Source: Camillea tinctor
Taxonomy: Eukaryota; Ascomycota; Sordariomycetes; Xylariales; Xylariaceae
Direction of reading: 5' to 3'
Length of the DNA stretch: 64,000 bases
NCBI GenBank assembly: GCA_022578605.1
Contig: MU394142.1
Location: 1-64,000 of the forward strand
The notes beneath the pieces were generated by a model, which did no database searches, was not told the DNA's origin, and saw only the letters and a program-made list of their open reading frames with translations. The position numbers were made by a program, and so were the translations under genes. Position 1 is the first letter of the stretch. The number at the start of each line of letters is the position of its first letter. Below are positions 44,530 to 55,842 of the stretch, piece after piece.

Positions 44530-46107
44530 ATGGCCGACGACACGCGATCGTCGTCCAGCCGGTCCAAGAGCATTCGCTCTCAGAAGATTGCCCCAGCAGA
44601 CACAAGCTCAAATCCAACTTCGACTTCCAACGAACGCAGCGAAGCCTTAGATCGTGCCCCGCCTCTGCGTAGCCATACGCCTGGCCATCTAGCCAGCAAG
44701 AGCCACAGCAGTAATTCGAGCAGCAGACGGAAAACATCCGAGTCCTCCATACGCCAGCGTTCCCAATCCGTCACCGCAAAGGCCGCCTTCACCCCTCCAG
44801 CCCAAACGAACCCGACTCCCGTTCCCACCCTGACCCTGCGCCGCAATGTTGACCCTTCTACCTACGTCCAAGATCCGCAGGCCGGATCTACCTCTAACGA
44901 TACCAAAGATTCCGACAGGCGTCCCTCGGCCATGCGCTCCACCTCCGCCATAGCTAACAAGCCTTCTTCTCTCGGTGTCTCGAACACCGGCCAGCCCCGC
45001 AAGCCCACTTCTGCCTCACGACCCCGAGGTCCTTGGCTAGCTTTCCCCCCGCTGCAAGATCCCAAAACTGCCGCTGATGTTCCGGCAGCGCCCTCGTCTG
45101 GCATGTACTGGTCGCGGGCACCCGTCTCGGGCGTATCCCACACCCCGCTGCGTGCCCATACTACAACTCTGATTGGGAGCAATATCTTTGTGTTCGGTGG
45201 CTGTGACTCGCGGACCTGCTTCAATGAGCTATACGTGCTGGATGCCGATTCTTTCCACTGGAGTAGCCCGCATGTGGTGGGTGAGATTCCCGTACCGCTG
45301 CGGGCTATGACGTGCACGGCGGTGGGCAAGAAACTAGTCATATTTGGTGGGGGCGACGGCCCCGCATACTACAACGACGTCTATGTATTGGACACCGTCA
45401 ACTTCCGGTGGCATAAGCCGCGGATCGTGGGCGACCGGCTGCCCTCGGCACGGAGGGCCCACACGGCCTGCCTGTATAAAAATGGCATCTACGTGTTTGG
45501 CGGTGGGGATGGCGTGCGTGCCCTCAACGACATCTGGCGGCTCGACGTATCGGATATGGCCAAGATGAGCTGGAAGTTGGTCTCGGGGTCGAGTAATAGC
45601 GACCCGGGCTCTAAAGAGAGCAGAAACAGCACGTCGAGCAGTACTTCGAATAAGCCCAAGGCACGGGGCTATCATACTGCCAACATGGTTGGGAGCAAAC
45701 TCATCGTCTATGGCGGATCGGACGGTGGGGAATGCTTCAATGACGTGTGGGTGTACGATGTGGACGTGCAGATCTGGAAGTCGGTCAGCATCCCCGTCAC
45801 CTACCGGCGGCTGTCGCACACCTCGACCATCGTGGGCTCCTACCTTTTCGTCGTAGGCGGCCACGACGGCAATGAGTACTCGAACGACCTGCTCCTGCTG
45901 AACCTGGTTACTATGACCTGGGACAAGCGGCGGGTGTACGGGCTCCCCCCGAGCGGCCGTGGGTACCACGGTGCGGTGCTCTACGACAGCCGCCTCATTG
46001 TCATCGGTGGCTTCGACGGCAGTGAGGTGTTTGCTGATGTTTGGATGCTCGAGCTCGCCGTGCATGCGTATTATTCGCAGATCAGCCACTTTACGATCGA
46101 GGTCTAG
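44530..46107 (+). CDS. Kelch-repeat beta-propeller protein
   Basis: Single-exon, 525 residues. The first ~190 residues are Ser/Thr/Pro-rich and disordered. Six Kelch repeats follow (~200-515), each with a GG pair and spaced Tyr/Trp: FVFGGCDS, VIFGGGDG, YVFGGGDG, IVYGGSDG, FVVGGHDG and VIGGFDG. A Ser/Asn linker (~355-375) interrupts blades three and four. Such proteins act as protein-interaction scaffolds; the layout recalls the propeller of polarity proteins such as Tea1/Kel1, but the long coiled coil of those proteins is absent, so that identity is not claimed. The ATG has a favourable context (ATCATCATGGCC). Confidence 0.92.
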   Translation: MADDTRSSSSRSKSIRSQKIAPADTSSNPTSTSNERSEALDRAPPLRSHTPGHLASKSHSSNSSSRRKTSESSIRQRSQSVTAKAAFTPPAQTNPTPVPTLTLRRNVDPSTYVQDPQAGSTSNDTKDSDRRPSAMRSTSAIANKPSSLGVSNTGQPRKPTSASRPRGPWLAFPPLQDPKTAADVPAAPSSGMYWSRAPVSGVSHTPLRAHTTTLIGSNIFVFGGCDSRTCFNELYVLDADSFHWSSPHVVGEIPVPLRAMTCTAVGKKLVIFGGGDGPAYYNDVYVLDTVNFRWHKPRIVGDRLPSARRAHTACLYKNGIYVFGGGDGVRALNDIWRLDVSDMAKMSWKLVSGSSNSDPGSKESRNSTSSSTSNKPKARGYHTANMVGSKLIVYGGSDGGECFNDVWVYDVDVQIWKSVSIPVTYRRLSHTSTIVGSYLFVVGGHDGNEYSNDLLLLNLVTMTWDKRRVYGLPPSGRGYHGAVLYDSRLIVIGGFDGSEVFADVWMLELAVHAYYSQISHFTIEV

Positions 46108-48650
46108 TTTATTAGTTAGTAGCAGCAGTTAGTAGTTCGGTTCTGTTCAAAGTTCTCTATGCATTGCGAAAGCCGGTGGCTCCTCATCATTTCACGTTTT
46201 ATTTTTATTTTCCCCTTTTTGAGGGGGGAAACGGGGATATTATCACTACGTTTTTTTTTTCTTTAACAACCAACAAATTTTTTTAACGAAAGGATATGAA
46301 CAGAAAGACAGAAAGAAAAAGAAACAACATTACACACAAACTTTTGGGTTACAAACTACTTTTGCAAAGTGTACGATATGAAACCTTTTTTTCTCGGACA
46401 GGAATAAAGGAGAGAGAGAGAGAGAGACTAGTTATTCTATTTTTGAAGATTTGACACTTTTTTTATATCATCACAATGCTACCCTCTCCTCCCCCCTCCC
46501 TTTCTTACTCCCTCGAAGATACAGAAAGGGTAATACGAGAGGGGAAAGGCCAAATAATGCTTGACAACATAACCTCATCAGTCTACCCTCCCCTTCTTCG
46601 CCCTATCTTTATATATATGGATATCAATATGTACTATGGATGGGAAAGAATATTGAAGAAAGAAAGAAAAAGGAAATAATGGGATTTCTTAGCTTGGCAT
46701 CGTCATCGTCATCAATAAGATAGAGACCCCAGGGGAGGAAAAAAGGGGAAGGGGGGAAGAGAGGGGAAAGGGGTTTCAAATATCATGATCCTTTGGTTTT
46801 ACTCTATATATATATGGAGAACTTTATTTGTCTACTTTAGCTTACCTGGCTTGACCCGGCTTAATTGCTTTGCGTCATCGTATAGAAGGGGATTTGAACA
46901 GTGCGGTGCGGCGGGAGGGACAGGGGGGTTGGTATACTTTCTAGGGTGTCAAATCTTGGGGTATCGTATAAAACGTATCTTACCTCCATATCTGAAAAAA
47001 GAAAAGAAAACACGAGAAAAAAAAGATAGTCAGATGGACCAAGGGTAGGCATACTTAGGTTCTTGCCTTCCTGCCTGCCCCCCTCCCCCCCCCCCCCCAC
47101 TCTTTTTTTCCTGCTCTTTTGAGTGATACTGAGGGAGGAAGCTTGTGGAACTATGAAAATGCGCGTCTCCTCCTTCTCTTCTTACTCAGCGAGAGGAGGA
47201 GGGAAGGAGAGGAGAGGAAAGGGGAAGGGAAAGAGAAAGAGAGGGGGGGTGTTGTGGCGGTGGAAAGAAAGAGACATATACATACGTACTATCTATCTCT
47301 TCAGACTGCCGATCGAGAGCTAGAAAGGGGGAGGGGATGGGATGGGATGGGATAGAGCGGTTCTTTTTGTTGGGAGGGGGGTGGTGGTTGAGTCTAAACT
47401 AGCTAGGTTATATAAGAGCGAGAAGAAAGAAGAGAAGAATATATGATAATTAGGCGGATGTTGGGGAGGTTCTAAGCTGGGTGAACGTATTGTTAGGCAT
47501 ATATAGATATCTATCGTCAAGTTCTTTTCTTCCCGTTTCTTCCCCCCTCGATGTCTCTTGAAAGGAAACGGGAAGTTTGAATAGGGAAAGCTCCTAGTGC
47601 TCTAGTTGCTATATGATTAGCTGAGTCTGTCGCGTTGATCTTGTTACTTGAAGTTGCTGTGGAAAGCATACATATGTATATCCTATACTTATACTTGTTT
47701 ATACATCTGATGTCGTTAGTTAGAAAAGACCTAAGTTAATTCCCGTGTCGTATATATATATCTATAATACCCCCTTTCCTTTTAATGTCTATATAATACG
47801 ATGTCTAGGGCCATCTCATATCTACGATCCGATTCAAAACACTTAAAAAGGCGAGGTAGATTCGCTGTAGGCTTCTCCTTTTGAGCTCGACTATGCTGGC
47901 ATTTAACCTGCGTGGTTTTACATACCTAGGTATATACCTATATGGAGGCAGCTCGGTGATATGCTCGTGCGTAGAGGATGTCACAGACTTGCGTGTCACC
48001 TACATGGGTACCTCTCCCTCCCCCTTTCCATGCCATGGCCTCACAGTCACATATGTCAGCCAGTCCCGACATCCAATCCGAATATCACTCAATGATACAA
48101 TTCCCAACCATCTATCTTTACTTTTCAGTTTTCAAAAAAAAAAAAAAAAGGATATATTTTTTCCATTTCCCCACCCCTTCGTTCCGATCTATATTTTGAA
48201 TCTCTAACCTTCAGTTATATATACACACCAAGACGACGATGACGATGATAGCAGACAGCCTCCGTAAAAAGAGAGAGTAACCTCCCCCTCATAAAGACAA
48301 TGACCACCTTCTCCCCCCTGAGTATGAAACCAAGAAAAAGAAACAGTATCCAGAACGCCGGGAATATGATTGATCGATTTCTGGGACAAGAAAGAGAGAG
48401 AGAAAAGGGGGAGGAGAGAAAAAAAAGAAATATGGCATATTTTCTTGCCTTTTTTCCCCTTTTCTCCTTTTTTCATCACAATGTGGTAGTTTGAAGAATC
48501 CATTCTCCTCCCTTTTATTTCCTCTATTCCATTCCATCTTTTCCTTCTCTCTTCTCTCCTTTACTCAACAAACCCATAACCAAAAATATCTATCCCAAAC
48601 CTAACCTCCTCTCCTCCCAAAATTCTTCTTCTTCTTCTTCTTCTTCCCAA
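46108..48650. other. Convergent 3' region, purine/pyrimidine-rich, 2.5 kb
   Basis: Lies between the ends of the Kelch and Rcf2 genes. It holds a (GA)n run at 46410-46427, a G-run cluster at 46745-46773, a long C-run at about 47077-47098 and (TTC)8 at 48623-48646. No supported gene. Confidence 0.5.
46745..46773 (+). other. Potential G-quadruplex
   Basis: GGGG, GGGGGG, GGGG and GGGG separated by 2, 6 and 3 bases, about 640 bp past the Kelch stop codon. Confidence 0.6.
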
Positions 48651-49376
48651 TTACCGCGACTTCGTCTCCGCCTTAGCAGCCGCCGCCGCCTCATCCCTCT
48701 TGCGCTGGGCGAGCCTCCGCTCCTCGGCGGCGACCATATCCTTCCACAGGTCCTGGCCCTCGTACTCCTCCTTGTGCACGCGCTTCTCGATGATCTTCTT
48801 GTGCTCGGGGTCGTCGGGGTCGAGCACCTTGATGGTCTCCCAGCGGCCGGTGCCGTTCTTCGCGTCGGCGGTCTCCAGCACGGCGCTGGCGACCAGCACG
48901 GCGAGCGTCAGGCCCTGGGCGTACACGCGGGCCTGGACGAGCTTCTGGCTGGTGCTGAGGTAGCGGTTGCGGCCGACGAGCCCGAGCGAGATGCCCATGG
49001 CGGCGATCCACGAGGCGAACACGATGCTGTAGCGGTTGTGCTGGCCCCAGGCGCGCAGGCGCTCCGTGGGCGTCTCCTGCGAGCGGATCGCCTCCTGCGC
49101 CCGCGCCGCCTCGTCCACGTAGAAGTTCATCGGGTTGTTGAGCTTGTGGAAGTGGTTGCTGTGCCGCTCCGCGTTGACGATCGCCCCGAACGTCCCCGTC
49201 GACGTCACCAGGAAGGCCCGGAACGGCAGCGTGAGGGACCGGAAGGCCGGGTACCGCCGCGATCCCAAGACGACGCCGCCGAGGCCGAGGGCGACCCCGA
49301 AGGACCCGCCGATTAGGCCGCCTTTGATGACGGTGCGGTAGTGGGCTCGCTCTTCTTCGGGCGAAACGACCTTCAT
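48651..49376 (-). CDS. RCF2: Respiratory supercomplex factor 2-like protein (HIG1 domain)
   Basis: Mitochondrial inner-membrane protein of the Rcf2 type, which helps assemble or stabilise complex III-IV supercomplexes. Single exon, 241 residues. The N-terminal half has membrane segments at ~19-40 and ~50-66. The HIG1 domain is at ~115-170, with helices IVFASWIAAMGISLGLVG and LTLAVLVASAVLE. Between them lies QKLVQARVYAQ, matching the HIG1 type-2 pattern except that Gln replaces the first Arg/His. The C-terminal ~50 residues are charged (EERRLAQRKRDEAAAAAKAE). Codons are almost all G/C-ending. A (TTC)8 run starts just past the stop codon in the 3' flank. Confidence 0.9.
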   Translation of the reverse strand: MKVVSPEEERAHYRTVIKGGLIGGSFGVALGLGGVVLGSRRYPAFRSLTLPFRAFLVTSTGTFGAIVNAERHSNHFHKLNNPMNFYVDEAARAQEAIRSQETPTERLRAWGQHNRYSIVFASWIAAMGISLGLVGRNRYLSTSQKLVQARVYAQGLTLAVLVASAVLETADAKNGTGRWETIKVLDPDDPEHKKIIEKRVHKEEYEGQDLWKDMVAAEERRLAQRKRDEAAAAAKAETKSR

Positions 49377-52300
49377 TTTTGCGGTTTTCTTTTCCTTTTT
49401 TCTTTTTCTTCTTTTTCTGTTCTTTTTCTCTTTTCTTCCCCCCTCTTTTTTTAGTTAACTTTTTTTTCTATTGTCTTCTCCCTAATTCACTTTCGGTTTC
49501 TAGTTTGTTTTGATTGGGTCCGTTCTTGTGTTTCCCAGGTATTTAAAAACTTGGCGGGGTAATTTTTCGGAGTTAGGATGATGATGATGATGACGATGCC
49601 AATGTGGATGTTTTTTTTTGTGAGCGCTTTTTTTTTTCTAACTTCCCCCTTACTCGGTCCTCCCGTCTAGTTCTTTCGGGTGGGTAAATGGGTATAGAGC
49701 GGGTTGTACGGATTAGCTGGTTGGCTGGTTGGCTTAGCTGTAACCGTACTACTGCTCCCGCTACTGATGTGATATCTGTAGTGTAGTGCAGTGCAGTGCA
49801 GTGCAGTGTCTTGTATGTGCGTGTGTATGCGGTTCGGGCGAACTCGACGTAATCGAACCGTTTATCGTCAGGCAAGGGTTGTTCAAGGTTGAGAATTATA
49901 AAAATAAAAATGTCGTAATTATAATGTAATTATTGCCAATGCAAGGAACCCTGGAAATCCAATGATCAATGTGCAATGCTCAATGATCAATGGTTAAGTG
50001 ATCAAGGGGACTAGGAATGGGAGAGAAGTAAGCTGGTGGCGGTGGTCTCGTAGCTAAGTAGTAAGGCTGTCCAGTCGGTAGATATTTATTTAGATATTCT
50101 TGGTAATGGATGGCTTGTTCTGGTCATGTGTGTTGGTTCCGATATGTATGATTATATTCAGGTCCCACGGATCCGCCGTCTCGTTGTAAAGTCGGCAAAA
50201 GGAGTCTAAACCCAAAAAGAATATGAATAAATAAAATAAAAATAAAAGTATACGAGTCAATAGGTAGACAAGTGCGAGGTTTAGGCAGGTATTATCCTAT
50301 CTACGGTTATCGGAAACTCTCTGCAACGGCGCGGCAAAGAATTGGCATGAATTGGCAACTGCGTTCAGTGTAAATAAGATTTTGGTTGATGTTGCATGAT
50401 GTAATCCATAAGGTGGTACGATGGTGGTTCCCTTTTTACTCTTTCAACGAGCAAATTTCCAGAGCCCGAACTATTTCCGCCGTGAGTCAGCCACATCTAG
50501 ACGCCGCAAGACGCCGTTAGTCGGCGAACTTGGGCACTAAATCCCACTATTGTCGCTCACTAAGTCACCACAACCCGAGAGCCGCAAAGCCACTCCCGCT
50601 ACCCGCCGTTTGCTCGTCGAACTCTCGGGATTTGCTCCAATTTTATCTTCTTCTGCCTCTGACTTTCTGACCTCCTTTCCCGCGACAGGTTCCCGTGCCG
50701 TGTCTTTTTCTTTTACCTTACGGCATTACCTTTACCTCTACCTTACCCTTAGTAACGTAATCCGCATCCGCCCGTACCTACGAGAGCTTGTTCGCTTTCC
50801 AACTCGCACCTCCGCCGGTGTTCGCCTATAGCTAGCTGGCTAGAACCATATCCAATGTGAATCCCTTGCCCGAAGTCGTCCGATCGTGAAGGATCGCTGA
50901 ATGATTGAATGATTTTACTTCTTCTCTGTCTTCCTCCCGCGGAGATCAAAATGAAACGACTTGATATTCGTTGGCATCGAACGAGCACGATGCCCGTGGC
51001 TTTATCTAGCAATGAAGAGCAACAACAGCAAACAGGGCTGGTTCTTGGTAGCAGGCAAACCCCGGGTTTATAAAGCTTATGGATATATGACGAAGCACTT
51101 AAGTTTTGCCGTTGTAAGTAAGTTTGTGTGTGTAGCTGTAAGGTAGTGTAAGGGTATAACAAGTTGTGTTGCTGCTTTGGAATTTTGTCGTGCCCTTGGC
51201 CTTCTCTACCTCCTTGCTAGTTAGTATTTAATGTCTATTCGGTCCACCTAACGAGGAGCACAGACGGTATGGCACGTGCTCGGTAGTCTAAATCAGTATA
51301 GGCAGGTAGAACGGGCTTACATGAGCTGAAACCTGTCTTGTCCTGGCCATGTCGTGGTCTAAAGGGGCGTGTGGGAGGGAACCCCGTGGCGGACCGGATC
51401 GGACGTATTTGACTAGTCGTAGTGAAGAAAGAGGTATAAGTTAAATCCATCGTTGTCGCCACTCTTCACCTTTCCCCTTACACTACGCTGCACTAGGTTA
51501 CCTGTCTTTTCGTTCTTTTTGTTGATTACGAGTTACAATACGTCTGTCCCTCAGGTCCGACCCCATCGTATAGGGACGAGCGGGAAAAAGCTAATACCTC
51601 GTTCGGCAATAGCCGGAGGTTGCCCGATGAGCGGTCGGCATTCCTATGTGTCAAGGGAAGCTCATTTTGGGGGCCATAAAATGTTCTGGAAACCTTCTAA
51701 CCTATGCAGCCGGGCAAGGTTGATCCTAAGAGCGAGCAAATGCCGGCCCTATACGCAGCATAGGCGCGCTTTGGTTTGATGTGACCAGTTGTCTCGCGCT
51801 CCGAGCTACACGCCGTTTGCTTACCATTAGCCTAGTGTCGATTAGTGACAACGAAGAAGGGAAGGGCGTTGCCACTTGGCGAGAAAAGAAGAGAGAGAGA
51901 AAGCGGGAGAAGGGATCTCGAGACCAGATCGCGCCAAAAGAGATCCGCCCCTAGACTGGGATGAGTGCGCTTACCAAACAAACCTCATCCCCAAAACGTT
52001 ATTAATAAAATAACAACATAGGTATTCGGGCCTCTTTTCTTGTGTTTCGGACCAAATGGATTTCATCTCGGTCACTAGAAATAGCTGCTCATTTATTCGC
52101 CAACTTGGGAGTAGATCCTCCCGCTCTCTGGTTCTCGACCGAGGGAAGGGAGAGGGGTGAGGGGAGGGACCCCCATCCCATGCCAAGAATTTATGGGTTT
52201 GCATGTGTATTCGAGACGCTAGCGAGTTCCCACGAGGGAGGAGGGGAGAGTTGAGCGGTCACAATTTTTTTGACGATTTCGCACGAATTGTGGATATCGT

Positions 52301-52522
52301 GAGGGAGATTTCCGACAGCGTGGGTTCTACTGCTACAGTACATACATAACCTACATACGTTTATTTACTAGGTTAGCTTGCGCATGTGTGGGTAAGTGTT
52401 AGGTACGTATGTATGTAAGGTATTGGTAGGGCAGAACCTATAGCCGCGTCTACCATCTCCTAGACTCCGGGGCGAACGAACTCGACTTCGGCAATTCATT
52501 ATCCTATCATTACTTGATAGGG

Positions 52523-52540
52523 CTCGCCCAGCTGGGCGAG
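52523..52540. repeat. 18-bp perfect palindrome
   Basis: CTCGCCCAGCTGGGCGAG, self-complementary, in AT-balanced intergenic DNA. Could be a dimer-binding site or a cruciform; no gene is near. Confidence 0.7.
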
Positions 52541-54640
52541 GCGGACGCGAGGCGCAAAAAAGGGAGACTAAAATAAAACGACTATGGAACGTTGTTCGGA
52601 AATTGAAGAAAAGGTTAAAAAAACCTCTAAACTACATAGGTAAATGAGTAACTAACTATTGGAAATTCACACAACGAGCGACTAAGTGCCCTGGTAAGCC
52701 GGCAGCTATTTACTCAGATCGTGTTTGCTCCGTCGAGCCCCTCCGGATGGTCGCCAAGCCGCAGCAGATGAATACTGTATGCAGGGCCTCTGCAGCAGTT
52801 AGCAAAAAAAAAAGTTCAACTTGTTTCGAAATGTTGTAATGTAAGCGGTACTGTGTCCCGCTCTCCGTCTAGGAAGTAATAACATTCTTTGAAGCGGTGG
52901 GAAATGGAGAAATGGAGCAGTGATTTTAAGAGAAGTGATGCCTGTCTATGTCTAACCAGACTATGTATGCACATCGCATTTAAGGGTCCCCCTTCCCCTC
53001 CTCCCATGCGCGCATCGAAAGAGGGTCGGGTTTATTAGAGCACAGAACTTGTCACGATGCCGCTCGACGGCGCCGGTGGCCAAGACTAGTCGTATTTTGT
53101 TTCGAGAGATCCTCTTTGGAAGGGCGGCTAAGCCAGCATGAAGAACCCACTCAGGGTTGCATCTGATTTTCAAAAATAATCGCCAGTAGGGCAAGGAACC
53201 TTTCTCACGGTGCCAGGGTCCCCATTTATAAGGTCGATATCCCATTTATAGGTTCAATAAAGGTACCTGGCTGCCTGGAAGGCGACCGATATCCTCGTGA
53301 CGCCTGGCTTTGGTGGCAAGCTGGACTTTGAAACTGCATAGCATTATGAGGCGCAGACGAAAATAGAGAGAAAAAAAGGACGACAAGCAGCCAAGAAGCG
53401 GTGAATAGTCCATCTAACTGTGACTTATTGAAGTTCTTCGCAGCACTAGAAAGTACAATGATGTCAGGAATGGCCAAGTCAGTCGCTTCGAGTTAATTTG
53501 TGATGGTCTATCAAGTAGCGTGGACCCTGAAAAATGTAAAAGTCACTCCAGCACCTACCTGGTTGAGTCGAGGTTCGAGCCCTAAGCCTCTAGGTTGCAA
53601 GGATCCAAGATGAGAAAAAAAAATCCCTAGGATCTCTAGTATAACCATCGTCGGCAGAATGTGCTTCACATGCTCGCTTCGACCCCGTGACGGGACATGT
53701 GGTGAGGGCAGGTTAAAGTCCTACGTTGAAAGAGGGGGAGAGAAAGGGAGGGAGGGATTGTCCGTTGGGTCCGCTACATATTTGCATTCCCTATGCAGCA
53801 CCGGCTCCGGCGGTTCTCGAATTCTCTATAGCTCTGATCAACAACGTGAACTCCCCCTAAGATCGTCGCTTTCTGGTGGGGGTCCCTTCTTCAATTTCGT
53901 CATCAGGGAGAAGGGACCGATTCATGATGTTGCATGCAAGAGTGAGATAGACCCTCTCTCAATGGGCATTCACATGGGGGGTTTGTTTGGTGGTGGGGTA
54001 TCAGGGAAATTGATTTTTAGGATCGATCCGAATGCTTTGCCCATCTCTTGGAAGCGAGCGAGAACCGGCATGGAGGCACATGTTCTTGACGACCAGCGAA
54101 GCAATGATCGCTACTGAATATAGTCTGCGGCGGCAGATGCGACTAACACACGCATATTGCTGAGGGTGGTATTTTGGTCTTTTTGGTAGTAAATGGGAGA
54201 AAGAGGGAAAAAAGAAGAAGAGAGAGGCATGGGGTGGAAAGGCTCGAACCAAGTAGAGAATAGTTCGATTCGAGGGGAAGTTTTTTTCTTCTTCTTCTCC
54301 CTTCCCGCCAACCTAACCCCTCATCTTGGGTGAATGTGATCGTGGTCCATAACGGGGTGGAAGTTAGGTTACATCTGTGCGTGGTCTACGCAGGGAGCCC
54401 CATAACCAAGGTGGTACTATAGAGAGATCTGGTAATTAGGGGGGACTTGTGGCCTTGTGGAACGGCTTAGTTAGGTATTATTTTGCAGTTGGCATGTTTG
54501 GTAAGAACCTTGAACACAATTGGCCCGCTCCGTATTCAGGGAGAGAGTTCGTGATGAATTCTATCCAATTTCATATCGACTTATATCGTCCAGTAGATGA
54601 GATGAAGAGGCGGGTTGCGTTTCAGCTGGCCATAATCTGA

Positions 54641-54824
54641 GGCTTTATGCGAAGCCGCCGAGCTGAACGTCAAAAAAGAAAAAAGAAACAAAAAAACGAG
54701 GGGTTGTCTTTCACAACCCTGCTTCTCCCGCCTCCTTAACAGGTTGCCTAAAGAGGCAACTGGACTATCGCGTGCACAGGCACATAGGCTATCGTGATAG
54801 TCTGAGATCTAGTTGCTATAGATC
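54641..54824. other. Cluster of five short hairpins
   Basis: Successive stems are GGCTT/AAGCC (54641-54656), GGGTTGT/ACAACCC (54701-54719), GTTGCCT/AGGCAAC with a 4-nt loop (54743-54760), GACTATCGCG/CGTGATAGTC with a 20-nt loop (54763-54802) and GATCTA/TAGATC (54806-54824). Together they could be one structured RNA, or chance. Confidence 0.35.
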
Positions 54825-55818
54825 AACGTGTTATGTAAATGAACGCGTGTTGGTATAGTAGCTCTGGTCCACTGGAAGAACTAGGTTGGACATATTCATG
54901 TGTTAAAGGGCTTGAAACCGGCTATCCCGTTGTAACCATAGTACCTTGTACTGCCTATTTCTAACATATGGTGAGGCGAGTATTTCAACGTAATTCTCTA
55001 GCAGTCGTCTCTGTCGCTCGGTTGGTCGGTCAGTGCATGTATATCATGCCGAGGTGCCAAGTACCTGGGCTGCTGGGCTCCAATTGGCGGCGACTCTAAC
55101 GACTAGCATACCGTAGTTATGGTTCCAGTCGCGATCTTAGCGGCGTGGCGGTTCACAAGGGAAAGTTTGAATGAATATGCCACCTACATAGAGACGAGAC
55201 GATCCGGATGAGTCAGGCGGGTGGCTAGCGATATCTTGCTTTTCCGTATACCGTATCGCGGAGATATGTTTCAAAGATGGCCTGTGCCCTTTGTCCTGTG
55301 TGTTTCCTTAGCAGTAGAAGGAGGAAGACATAAAGACCAGCATGCGTCTTATCGGGACAGTCTGGATCATACAGGTTATGTATGTAGCTGTATTGTACGA
55401 GTCATCGCTGTCGAAGGCGCTGATGGTCTGCATATGTGCTGCAGTCTAGAGGTGAGAATGAATTCGCTCGAGTCATACGTGAATCTTGCTTACTACTTCT
55501 TCTCTCCCTTTCCAACCCTTCCAATCTTCTCTCCATTATTCGACTTCGACAAACGCTCAACTACTTACACGGGCCGGGTTTCCATCCAAACCCTGGGGAG
55601 AATGGTGTTCCGAAGCTAGCCTTGTATGCCAGATTCCGATGCTTAATGAGACCTAGGATGGGCTCCAATCTGGGATGGTACCTGGGATGTGACCTGGGAT
55701 GTGACCTAGCACCTAGTTCACAGTGTAGTTGTATGATATAATATGTTTGTCTTGGGGGCGCGTTGTTTGACGATGCTGCAATCCACCCTTTTTTTTTCTT
55801 GCCCTTGTTGTTCTTGTT

Positions 55819-55842
55819 CCCGTCCCCGTCCCCGTCCCCGTC
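55819..55842. repeat. (CCCCGT)4 tandem repeat
   Basis: Four hexamer copies in intergenic DNA; a 12-bp unit (CCTGGGATGTGA) is tandemly doubled nearby at 55681-55704. Confidence 0.85.

Noticed and set aside
52042..55619. Several 70-150-codon frames in the gene-free region (for example 53659-54117 and 55221-55619)
   Set aside because: No domain, signal, coiled coil or codon character, and no consistent introns.
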